Shown: positions 1-4,754, counted from the stretch's first letter. The stretch is 19,195 bases of DNA from Xanthomonas cassavae CFBP 4642 (GCF_000454545.1 NZ_CM002140.1:16345-35539); one strand, 5' to 3'. Notes: generated by a model not told the origin, from the sequence alone. Numbers and translations are program-made.

Positions 1-176
1 TGCATGTAGGGGTAGCGAATGGCGTATTCGCGCGGCCGGACGCGGGTGGCCGTCTTGTCGTCAGAGCAACGCGGCAGATAGGGCGCTTCGGTGAGCACGC
101 GATTGAGCGCGGTGCCCGACTGGAAAAAGCGGTCTGCTGTCTGGTTGTCTAGTTTCTGTACCGTTGTACCTGCCAT
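1..176 (-). CDS. plasmid replication initiation protein, N-terminal part (runs off window)
   Basis: An open frame starts at the ATG at 174-176 and reads leftwards off the window, giving 58 residues with no stop. In-frame stop codons just upstream of this ATG leave no earlier start. The visible part, with the motifs APYLPRCSDDKTATRVRPRE and YAIRYPYM, resembles the N-terminus of plasmid Rep proteins of the Replicase/primase-C-terminal type (PF03090), as I recall them. Those proteins bind the origin and start replication. A GAGGGG ribosome-binding sequence sits only about two bases from the ATG, so unassisted initiation may be poor. That fits control through the leader (177-423), which carries a probable antisense RNA. 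The catalytic part lies outside the window, so the family call is tentative. Confidence 0.6.
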   Translation of the reverse strand, partial: MAGTTVQKLDNQTADRFFQSGTALNRVLTEAPYLPRCSDDKTATRVRPREYAIRYPYM

Positions 177-202
177 AACCCCTCATCACACGTCCCGTAG
201 GG

Positions 203-214
203 GCGTGCGCACGC
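203..214. repeat. 12-bp perfect palindrome GCGTGCGCACGC
   Basis: A perfect palindrome lies directly beside the -35 box of the rightward antisense-RNA promoter and inside the rep mRNA leader. It could be a repressor site or an RNA hairpin near the rep start. The role is inferred from position only. Confidence 0.4.
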
Positions 215-243
215 TTGCGCGCAGGGGCTAAGACTCGTACAAT
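215..243 (+). promoter_or_regulatory. promoter of the putative antisense RNA
   Basis: TTGCGC at 215-220 and TACAAT at 238-243 are separated by exactly 17 bases, close to the sigma-70 consensus. The promoter points rightwards, against rep. A transcript starting near 250 would reach the terminator hairpin at 342-361. Confidence 0.65.
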
Positions 244-249
244 GGAAGC

Positions 250-368
250 ACTTTCAGTCGCTTTATTGCACTGGTACAGAGTTCACTCGCCAAAGCGAAC
301 GCTGTATTTGTCTGGGCACCCTGCCCTGTTTATCTGTCAAGGCCCGCTCGCCAAAGCGGGCTTTGTCG
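250..368 (+). ncRNA. putative counter-transcribed RNA controlling rep expression
   Basis: The predicted RNA is about 115 nt, from the promoter at 215-243 to the hairpin at 342-361, and is fully antisense to the rep mRNA leader. It has two 20-nt stem-loops, 281-300 and 342-361, each with a 7-bp stem and the loop CGCCAA. The second doubles as a terminator. On the rep mRNA the loops read UUGGCG, which contains the YUNR U-turn motif and is the loop I recall from antisense-controlled plasmids of the IncI-alpha, IncB and IncL/M groups. Loop-loop kissing would start duplex formation and repress rep. The two hairpins carry identical loops, which is unusual and might allow double kissing. No longer ORF on the plus strand here looks real. 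Confidence 0.6.
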
Positions 369-418
369 TTTCTGACTCTCCAGTTTTCTGCTGTCTGGTC
401 AGCTCTCTCCTTTGCCAT
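263..418 (-). CDS. possible leader peptide ORF upstream of rep
   Basis: An open frame of 51 codons starts at the ATG at 416-418, just after the stop of the upstream ParC-like gene, and ends at the TAA at 263-265, 87 bases before the rep ATG. It runs through both UUGGCG hairpins. In IncFII and IncI plasmids a translated leader peptide (Tap, RepY) couples ribosome passage to unfolding of the rep start, and the antisense RNA blocks that leader. The layout here is the same. The peptide (starting MAKERADQTAEN) resembles nothing I recognise and its ribosome-binding site is weak, so coding status is uncertain. Confidence 0.35.
   Translation of the reverse strand: MAKERADQTAENWRVRNDKARFGERALTDKQGRVPRQIQRSLWRVNSVPVQ
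342..371 (+). terminator. intrinsic terminator of the antisense RNA
   Basis: GCCCGCT and AGCGGGC form a 7-bp stem around CGCCAA, followed by TTTGTCGTTT. The U tract is imperfect. The same hairpin read on the other strand is the UUGGCG kissing loop of the rep leader. Confidence 0.6.
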
Positions 419-423
419 GACGG

Positions 424-738
424 TCACTCGTCTGCATCCACAGACGCCGGGGCTTGCTTGTAGCCCCGCACCATCGTCTTGGGCACCCAGTGCTCCGTGT
501 TCACATCAAACTTCATGATCCCGTAGCCCTGCAAAACGCTTGCAGCGCCATCGAGACTCTGGAAGTACCGGAGGCCGCCACGGGCAGCCCCCAGCACTCG
601 CTCATTCATTCCGGCCCGCACTAGGATCAGAAGGCCCTTGTCACCGGGTTCCACTCGGGCGGCGGAAACCGACCCAGCGGCGATGAGTTCCTTCAAAACC
701 TTCGGCGCGACCACACTAGCAGTTGTCGTCAGCATCAT
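424..738 (-). CDS. small plasmid protein, ParC-like partition-associated (tentative)
   Basis: A 104-aa protein begins with two Met codons (736-738 and 733-735), with AGGG about eight bases upstream. The segments GSVSAARVEPGDKGLLILVRAGMNE and GGLRYFQSLDGAASVLQGYG recall small proteins found beside parA and rep on proteobacterial plasmids, often labelled ParC-family partition-associated. The first of these segments is residues roughly 22-46. There are no membrane spans or signal peptide. The gene lies between the parAB operon and rep, all read leftwards, so it may share a transcript with rep. The name rests on recalled resemblance; the biochemical role is unknown. Confidence 0.6.
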   Translation of the reverse strand: MMLTTTASVVAPKVLKELIAAGSVSAARVEPGDKGLLILVRAGMNERVLGAARGGLRYFQSLDGAASVLQGYGIMKFDVNTEHWVPKTMVRGYKQAPASVDADE

Positions 739-818
739 TTATACCCTGTTCCGCGCCCAACCGCAACAATATCAGAATTCGTTGCGCCTTCTGCTGCATG
801 GCGTTAGTGTCGTCGCTT

Positions 819-838
819 GTATGGACTATAGTCCATAC
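819..838. promoter_or_regulatory. 20-bp perfect palindrome, probable operator
   Basis: GTATGGACTATAGTCCATAC is a perfect 20-bp palindrome in the gap between the end of parB (883) and the start of the ParC-like gene (738). It is well placed to be a dimeric repressor site for the leftward ParC-rep transcription unit. It differs from the TATATAC-type repeats nearby, so a different protein probably binds it. Confidence 0.5.
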
Positions 839-847
839 TGGAAATCG

Positions 848-884
848 TTATATATATACATAGATAAGTATATATATACCTATC
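848..884. repeat. AT-rich parS/operator-like repeat, two units, downstream of parB
   Basis: Two units of the form TATATATAC followed by A/CTA lie side by side, the second reading AAGTATATATATACCTATC. The same unit recurs upstream of parA at 1842-1860, 1918-1941 and 2137-2172. Repeats bound by ribbon-helix-helix partition proteins often lie on both sides of type Ib par operons. The repeats overlap the last codons of parB. Confidence 0.5.
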
Positions 885-1206
885 AACCCTTGAGGAAGGC
901 CTCCAGTGCCTCGATCACGATGTCCTTCTCCGTGACCCGGCCGCCCTTCTCTTCCGAGCGCTTGAGCGCTTCGCGCCGCAGGTGATCAGCCAGTTCCTCG
1001 GGGAAGTTGAAGATTTTTTGCACCCGTGCGCGGCCGTAGCGCTGCGTTTCCTCAGCAGCGGGCGGCGTGGCTGCCGGTGTCGTGGTCACGGCAGCAGGTG
1101 CCACCAGCGGCTTCTCGGCCTTGTCCGCCTCCCCGCCTTCGAGGAAGGCGGTCGGGTCTTTGGGCGGCTTGAACTGCGCCGTGTTGGGCTTGCCCTTCAT
1201 GCTCAT
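883..1206 (-). CDS. parB: ribbon-helix-helix partition protein, ParB analogue of a type Ib system
   Basis: The protein has 107 aa. Residues 1-55 are low-complexity, rich in Pro, Ala and Thr, and look disordered. Residues about 60-107 hold an RHH-like segment: a short strand (ARVQKIFNFPEE) followed by two helices (LADHLRREALKRSEEK and VTEKDIVIEALEAFLKG). This is the design of ParG/ParB-small partner proteins of type Ib partition, where the flexible N-terminus stimulates the ParA ATPase and the RHH domain binds centromere repeats and represses the operon. Its ATG overlaps the parA stop (ATGA), and the parA 3' end supplies GGAGGTG at good spacing. AT-rich repeats flank the operon. It could be another RHH regulator, but the coupling to parA argues for partition. 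Confidence 0.75.
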   Translation of the reverse strand: MSMKGKPNTAQFKPPKDPTAFLEGGEADKAEKPLVAPAAVTTTPAATPPAAEETQRYGRARVQKIFNFPEELADHLRREALKRSEEKGGRVTEKDIVIEALEAFLKG

Positions 1207-1829
1207 GCCATCACCTCCTTGAAGAAGGCTTCCATCTCGGCGATGGCGGCTTGATCGCGGCCCAGCTCCTGAACGGTCGCACCCTCGCCAATGGCGCGGC
1301 GGAAGGCCACGCGCTCGCAGACCTTGGTGGGCAGCACGGTCAGCTTCTGCTCGGCCAAGAATTCCAGCATCTCGGCCGCATCCTTGGTGCGTGGATCGAC
1401 GCGGGTCAGCAGCACGCGCACGTCCAGCTCGGGGTTGTAGTCGCGGGCCAGCTCGACGACTTCCAGCAGGTCAGTCATGGCCGCTGCGTCCAGATTGGAG
1501 GCACCGACCGGGATCACGGCACTCTGGGCCAGCAGCAGCGCGGAGCGCAGGCCCACGGAATCACGGCCGCCTGCATCGACGACGACGTGCTCAAAGCCGG
1601 TGGCCAGTTGCTTGCCTTCGGCCAAGATCGCCTTGCCAGCGAGGCAGGTGGTGGTGGGCGACGGGTCGTACTGCGTCTCACGACGCCATGCCGCCCAGCT
1701 CGCGGCCGAGGCCTGCGGGTCGCCGTCGATGAGCAGCGTCTTGCCCTGACGGGCCAGCATCACTGCCAGATGCACGGCGGTCGTGGTCTTGCCGACGCCG
1801 CCCTTGGTGTTGACACACGCGAAGATCAT
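1203..1829 (-). CDS. parA: ParA-family partition ATPase (type Ib)
   Basis: A 208-aa protein opens with the deviant Walker A box VNTKGGVGKTTTAVHLA (residues 6-22, signature lysine in KGGVGKT), then LLIDGDPQASA (Walker A'; about 33-43) and HVVVDAGG (Walker B; about 81-88). It has no N-terminal DNA-binding domain, which places it among short type Ib ParAs. It would bind the nucleoid with ATP and move the plasmid held by its RHH partner. The ATG at 1827-1829 has TAGGAG six bases upstream. It is translationally coupled to parB by an ATGA overlap. Expression is probably repressed by the partner through the AT-rich repeats just upstream. Confidence 0.92.
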   Translation of the reverse strand: MIFACVNTKGGVGKTTTAVHLAVMLARQGKTLLIDGDPQASAASWAAWRRETQYDPSPTTTCLAGKAILAEGKQLATGFEHVVVDAGGRDSVGLRSALLLAQSAVIPVGASNLDAAAMTDLLEVVELARDYNPELDVRVLLTRVDPRTKDAAEMLEFLAEQKLTVLPTKVCERVAFRRAIGEGATVQELGRDQAAIAEMEAFFKEVMA

Positions 1830-1841
1830 GGGTGCTCCTAT

Positions 1842-1860
1842 CTATGTATATACATACCGA
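1842..1860. repeat. AT-rich repeat at the parA start, parS/operator candidate
   Basis: A 14-bp perfect palindrome TATGTATATACATA (1843-1856) lies 13 bases upstream of the parA ATG, flanked by CTA and CCGA as in the other copies. Binding here would block parA transcription or translation start. Confidence 0.55.
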
Positions 1861-1917
1861 TGGGCAGCGCGGCGGCTGGCCCTCGACCTGCCGGGTGCAT
1901 CCCCGGCCCTGTGACTC

Positions 1918-1941
1918 GGTAAGTATATATATACCTACCGA
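1918..1941. repeat. AT-rich repeat upstream of parA, second copy
   Basis: A near-perfect palindrome is centred on TATATATATA with GGTAAG on the left and CCTACC on the right. It shares AAGTATATATATACCTA with the copy at 867-882. It lies about 75 bp from the copy next to parA. Confidence 0.55.
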
Positions 1942-1950
1942 CGCTTTTGA

Positions 1951-2139
1951 ACATCCGACCCCAAAACCTGTCGCTTCGAGCAAGCAAGCAAGCAAGCCGC
2001 TTTGCACGCCGCCGACGTGGCCGTGGTCAACGATGACACGGACGTGCAGGTCATCAGTGACCACCAGCCGCCCAAGCGCTGGCCCAGCGGCGAGCCGCTG
2101 GTGGCTGGCGTCGAGTTCGAGCGCGAGCTGTTCGAGTAG
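1951..2139 (+). pseudogene. orphan C-terminal ORF fragment
   Basis: The frame is open from 1951 to the TAG at 2137-2139 with coding-like codon use in its second half, ending in an acidic tail (PLVAGVEFERELFE). There is no ATG; the only starts are TTG at 2002 and GTG at 2017 or 2023, with no ribosome-binding site. Four CAAG units (1980-1996) sit in its first half and may mark a slippage scar. It is best read as the 3' remnant of a lost plasmid gene. I do not recognise the family. Confidence 0.3.
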
Positions 2140-2172
2140 GTATGTAGGTATATAGGTAGGTATATATATACA
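2137..2172. repeat. TAGGTA / TATATATAC repeat cluster upstream of the HAD fragment
   Basis: TAGGTA begins at 2137, 2145, 2153 and 2157, then TATATATATAC runs into the ATG of the HAD-like fragment. The motif matches the par repeats at 1918-1941, so this is probably the outermost part of the partition site and may also regulate the rightward gene. Confidence 0.5.
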
Positions 2173-2256
2173 TGAAGCCCATAAGAGCCATTGTCTTTGA
2201 CCCCTTCGGCACCCTGATCCGCTACACCGTGCGCCCTGCACCCTACGGGCGTCTCG
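2172..2256 (+). pseudogene. HAD-superfamily hydrolase, N-terminal fragment
   Basis: The frame starts MKPIRAIVFDPFGTLIRY. AIVFDxFGTL is the hallmark motif I of HAD hydrolases, with the nucleophilic Asp at residue 10. Similarity ends after about 28 residues (PYGRLV); the frame then runs into unrelated sequence, so motifs II to IV are missing. The start directly follows a par repeat. HAD genes beside par loci occur on related plasmids, so this was probably a backbone gene cut by a rearrangement. Confidence 0.6.
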
Positions 2257-2281
2257 TGGACGCGACCGGGCGGCCGGTTGA

Positions 2282-2398
2282 TCGGCTCACCTCAATGTCG
2301 TGCGGCTCGCAGGCGATGCGCAAGAACTTGATGACGAACGTGTGCAGGCGATCTAGCGCGCCCTCCGTCTGGTTCTTCTCGATGGCCTCGCGGACGTA
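2282..2398 (-). pseudogene. abortive-infection C-terminal domain (Abi_C-like), internal fragment
   Basis: The minus strand encodes about 39 residues from YVREAIEKNQ to IEVSR, including EGALDRLHTFVIKFLRIACE. This resembles the ALDRLHTFxxKFLRxLC block of abortive infection (Abi_C, PF14355) proteins as I recall them. Neither the start nor the usual continuation (a DKPLHS-like block) is present; the frame breaks off into unrelated sequence at both ends. It is a dead fragment of a probable phage-defence gene, wedged between a HAD fragment and an IS3 fragment. Confidence 0.5.
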
Positions 2399-2409
2399 CG
2401 GCCCAGAAG

Positions 2410-2475
2410 GTGCGCATTCGCTTGATCCACCACAGCGACCGGGGCGTGCAGTACGTGTCGATCCGCTACACCGAG
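2410..2475 (+). pseudogene. IS3-family transposase OrfB fragment
   Basis: The plus strand encodes RLIHHSDRGVQYVSIRYTE, the block around the second catalytic Asp of IS3-family OrfB integrases (HHSDRGxQY). It stops after IRYTE, where full-length proteins continue with a helix and the DNALAE block. Only about 65 bases remain, so it is an IS scar and may have caused the surrounding truncations. Confidence 0.7.
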
Positions 2476-2505
2476 GCAGGAAGGCGTGCAGCGCACGGCG
2501 CTGCT

Positions 2506-2530
2506 CCCCGCCCTGAACGGCGGGGTTTGT
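2506..2530 (+). terminator. GC-rich hairpin with T tail
   Basis: CCCCGCC and GGCGGGG form a 7-bp stem around CTGAAC, followed by TTTGTC. It may terminate rightward transcription. A hairpin of this look also occurs at the right ends of IS200/IS605-type elements, so it could be an insertion-sequence remnant. Confidence 0.45.
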
Positions 2531-2614
2531 CGCGCACCGGGTCAGCCGCCGGCGCTGCCGGCGTTCGTGTTGGAGCGCCCGTCCGGATGCAGGTGCGCCG
2601 GCGCGAGGGCCGAG

Positions 2615-2706
2615 ACGTCCACGCCTGGCCCACCGATCGCCGCCGGCGGGCGGAACCGCCCACCGGCGGGCCTTGCGGCCGCGCTCCGTGGACCAGGCGT
2701 GGACGT
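2615..2706. repeat. inverted repeat with inner hairpin (cruciform-capable)
   Basis: ACGTCCACGCCTGG (2615-2628) is exactly inverted as CCAGGCGTGGACGT (2693-2706); with one mismatch the arms extend to 19 bp. Between them, 2641-2653 and 2656-2668 form a second inverted pair of 13 bp with one mismatch. Confidence 0.7.
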
Positions 2707-2828
2707 TCGGCAATCGGCAGGTCCGCCCACCCTTCGCCCACCGCTTCCCCCACCCCTGGGGGTGCAAGGGGCACCCCCGACGGGCCGGGGCGGCGCCGCT
2801 GGCGCCGGCCGTGGACGAAGCGTGGACG
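2688..2828. repeat. direct 18-bp repeats GTGGACnnnGCGTGGACG
   Basis: GTGGACCAGGCGTGGACG at 2688-2705 and GTGGACGAAGCGTGGACG at 2811-2828 differ at three bases. A third, inverted copy lies at 2616-2633. Each unit itself contains two GTGGAC half-sites 11 bp apart, one helical turn, which looks like a protein-binding site. Confidence 0.6.
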
Positions 2829-2925
2829 GCCGCGCACCTGAGCTGGCCACCCTTGGGGTGTCCAGCCTCCGGGCCGCTGTTCAGCGTCCCTGCGCGCCCC
2901 TACGGGGCTTGTCCGCCCCTGCGCC

Positions 2926-3315
2926 TTACATCCCGGCCAGCTTGGCGCCAACGAAGCCGCCCACCACGCCGGCGACAAACGCGAACCCAGCCAGCAGCAG
3001 CACGAACCGCCGCGCCTTGCTCTCAAACGCCGCATTCGCGGCGACGACCTGCGCCGCGCCGCTATTGAGCTGATTCCCGATCTGCGCGGCTGCATGTCGG
3101 CCAGCTTCGGTGAGCTTCTCGGCGTTCTTGTCGATGACCGACTCGAAATTGAGCTTGGCGGCCAGGAACGCCTTTCCGGCCGCGTCCGTTGTCGCCTTCT
3201 CGATCTTTCCGGACAGTGCCTCGTCTGCTTGCTCGAAGCGACGCACGAGGGTGTCGGCATCTTGCAGCAGCTCGGCCATGAGCGCTTCACGGGCCGTCGA
3301 TACGTTACTCCCCAT
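2926..3315 (-). CDS. stbC: StbC-like membrane-anchored plasmid stability protein
   Basis: A 129-aa protein is the last gene of the leftward stb operon, 12 bases after stbB. Residues about 1-100 are Ala/Glu/Lys-rich and helical, probably coiled coil. Residues about 104-126 (RRFVLLLAGFAFVAGVVGGFVGA) form a single hydrophobic segment near the C-terminus, so the protein is likely a tail-anchored inner-membrane protein. Position and order match stbC of R388, whose function is not settled. The ATG at 3313-3315 has a GGGG ribosome-binding sequence. The name is given by context rather than by recognised sequence motifs. Confidence 0.7.
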   Translation of the reverse strand: MGSNVSTAREALMAELLQDADTLVRRFEQADEALSGKIEKATTDAAGKAFLAAKLNFESVIDKNAEKLTEAGRHAAAQIGNQLNSGAAQVVAANAAFESKARRFVLLLAGFAFVAGVVGGFVGAKLAGM

Positions 3316-3327
3316 GACGTCCCCTCA

Positions 3328-4035
3328 TCACTTGAACAACGCCTTGTAGACGTCATCGAGGTTCTTGTTAGCCGACTTGGCGAGCCGCTGCGCCGAGATC
3401 ATGCTGACCGCGTGCGCCTTGGCGTCCTCGTCCTTGGCTTCACGAAGCATTGCCCGATAGTCCGTTTCATCGGCCACGATTTCCGAGACGGTCTTTTTCA
3501 GCGTCCGCAGCCGGTCGAAAATCTCGTTCTTGAACACCACGGCTTCTGGTCGCAGCGTGAAACACTTGGTTTCCGCGTGCAGGCCGAAAACCGTGCCGAA
3601 CAGGCGCGGCACGTCGTTCGCGTCTTCCAGCTCGACCTTGTTGAATACCACACGGATTTTTTTGGCGGGCACACCAAGGCCGGCCAACGTCTCGATGGTG
3701 CTCACCGTATCGAGCTGTTGTTTCTTCTCGCTAACGGTCGGTACGACGAAGTAGTCGAATTCTTCGTGGGAGCCTTCGAATTGGCCCATCTGCTTGATGA
3801 ATTCCTCGACGTTGGATGCGCCCACGTCCACGATGGCCGAGTCGAGCGTCATCAGATCCTCTTGCAGCCCGCCATAGTCCTTGCCTTTGAGGCGCTGCGC
3901 GTCGGTGTCGGTAGCCGATCCGGCATTGATGGTTTCAATCTCGAATTTCGGTGCGCCCATGCGCGGCGCAAGCAGGTTATCGACCAGCGTCGTCTTGCCC
4001 GGATTCCCACTGAAGTTGATGACGGCGACTTTCAT
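3328..4035 (-). CDS. stbB: StbB-like ParA/MinD-type ATPase
   Basis: A 235-aa protein begins MKVAVINFSGNPGKTTLVDNLL. The P-loop reads SGNPGKTT, which lacks the first lysine of the usual KGGxGKT deviant Walker A box. A Walker B-like stretch (SAIVDVGASN) follows near residue 85. In R388 StbB is an ATPase that counterbalances StbA and is needed for conjugation. The start at 4033-4035 was chosen because it overlaps the stbA stop (ATGA) and has GGAG eight bases upstream; an ATG at 4050 is possible but adds only five residues. It is translationally coupled to stbA and followed by stbC. Confidence 0.8.
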   Translation of the reverse strand: MKVAVINFSGNPGKTTLVDNLLAPRMGAPKFEIETINAGSATDTDAQRLKGKDYGGLQEDLMTLDSAIVDVGASNVEEFIKQMGQFEGSHEEFDYFVVPTVSEKKQQLDTVSTIETLAGLGVPAKKIRVVFNKVELEDANDVPRLFGTVFGLHAETKCFTLRPEAVVFKNEIFDRLRTLKKTVSEIVADETDYRAMLREAKDEDAKAHAVSMISAQRLAKSANKNLDDVYKALFK

Positions 4036-4478
4036 TTGTGCTTTCTCCATTTCTCTTTGGCCAAGCGCTCGTAACGCGCCGCTCTTTCGGCAAGTTCTGC
4101 CGGGTCGGGTTTCATCAGGCGGTCAAGCTCCTGCATCGAGATTGGACCGCGAGATGTTGGTGTTTCGGCTGAATCTGTTTCGTACGATACAGATTCACCT
4201 GATTGGGTTGATGCCGGCGCATTGTCCGCCCGTGGGGCAACAGGCTGCGCCTGCCGCCCCACGGGCTTGCCTTGCTTCTTCCGGTATCGGTACAGATAGC
4301 TCTTTAGGGTGGCTTCGGTCAGCTCAATCCCGCTGTCTTTCAGGGTCTTGAGAATGTCCGCGATACGCACACCTGCCGCGATCCTTTGTTCAATCACCGG
4401 CATCACTTCCCGCACCTTAGCCGCCTTGGTTTTTGGCTCCATAGCCGTCAAGGCTTGTGTCAGGTCAGATTTAGGCAT
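4032..4478 (-). CDS. stbA: StbA-like DNA-binding segregation protein
   Basis: A 148-aa protein. The N-terminal part (about 1-75) is helical with a likely helix-turn-helix (GVRIADILKTLKDSGIELTEATLKSYLYRYRKK); the middle is a Ser/Pro-rich linker and the tail is charged. The length is close to R388 StbA. There StbA binds arrays of direct repeats upstream of its own gene, stabilises the plasmid by positioning it in the nucleoid, and represses the stb and neighbouring operons. Here a ten-unit 11-bp array (4480-4589) lies directly upstream, which supports the call. The start at 4476-4478 has AGGA seven bases upstream. It overlaps stbB. Confidence 0.8.
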   Translation of the reverse strand: MPKSDLTQALTAMEPKTKAAKVREVMPVIEQRIAAGVRIADILKTLKDSGIELTEATLKSYLYRYRKKQGKPVGRQAQPVAPRADNAPASTQSGESVSYETDSAETPTSRGPISMQELDRLMKPDPAELAERAARYERLAKEKWRKHK

Positions 4479-4479
4479 T

Positions 4480-4589
4480 TATGCATCCTATCAGCAGTCT
4501 TTACGCACTTTAGTCGCGTGGTGTATGCAGTCTCTATGCTACCAGATTGCGCGTGATTTGCAATCTATATGCATCCTGTTTGCCTACGC
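4480..4589. promoter_or_regulatory. stbDR-like array: ten 11-bp units, StbA binding site
   Basis: From 4480 to 4589 the sequence divides into ten 11-bp units, and every one has GC at positions 4-5. The best units are TATGCATCCT (4480 and 4568), TATGCAGTCT (4524), TCAGCAGTCT (4491), TTTGCAATCT (4557) and TATGCTACCA (4535). R388 has two sets of five 9-bp repeats spaced by 2 bp with core TTGCATC, so the period, number and core agree. The array covers the stbA promoter region; TTGCAA and TAGCAT boxes on the minus strand lie within it. Confidence 0.75.
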
Positions 4590-4711
4590 CCTTCGGGCTT
4601 GATGGTTTGTACGCCCTTAACCCCTAGAGATTGCGGTCCTTAACAGGCCCAAATCTCAATACACATTACGCACCCCCTGCGGGGTTGCTAAAGTCTTGTC
4701 AAACATGGATT
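4590..4711. other. intergenic DNA between stb repeats and oriT core
   Basis: There is no ORF of note. The stretch holds small hairpins, GCCC-TTC-GGGC at 4588-4598 and ACCCC/GGGGT near 4671-4685, and a 6-bp inverted pair GAGATT/AATCTC (4627-4632, 4652-4657). In R388 the equivalent stretch carries oriT inverted repeats and host-factor sites. Confidence 0.35.
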
Positions 4712-4754
4712 TGCGGGCGATTACACCGCATAGATGACTATAGCTACTCTATAG
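4712..4754 (+). other. oriT: candidate origin of transfer (oriT) with nic site
   Basis: A hairpin TGCGG (4712-4716) / CCGCA (4726-4730) is followed after 13 bases by TGACTATAG|CTAC. R388 has a hairpin followed by TATTGTCTATAG|CC, where TrwC nicks. Eight of the last twelve bases before the presumed nick agree, and the spacing differs by one. The predicted nick is between 4743 and 4744 on the plus strand. The location between stbA and trwA is the R388 location. The loop here is 9 nt, longer than in R388. Confidence 0.65.

Larger units (their letters stand above)
2531..2925. other. non-coding GC-rich region between IS3 fragment and stbC
   Basis: No credible gene lies here. The open frames on both strands are Arg/Pro/Ala-rich and have no recognisable domain. 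The region contains three copies of an 18-bp repeat, a 14-bp inverted repeat enclosing a large hairpin, and a GGGGGTGC/GCACCCCC hairpin at 2758-2778 that may end leftward stb transcription or rightward read-through. Such density of secondary structure would suit an origin or a recombination site, but nothing here proves either. Confidence 0.5.

Noticed and set aside
2466..3356. 296-codon minus-strand frame across the repeat cluster and stbC
   Set aside because: Composition is extreme (Arg, Pro, Ser), it overlaps stbC in another frame, and it crosses hairpins and repeats.
3094..4074. 326-codon open frame on the plus strand across stbC-stbB
   Set aside because: It is the mirror of well-supported stb genes and has no recognisable features.
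4480..4589. CRISPR array
   Set aside because: Units are 11 bp and contiguous without spacers, and there are no cas genes. The R388-type StbA repeat explains them.
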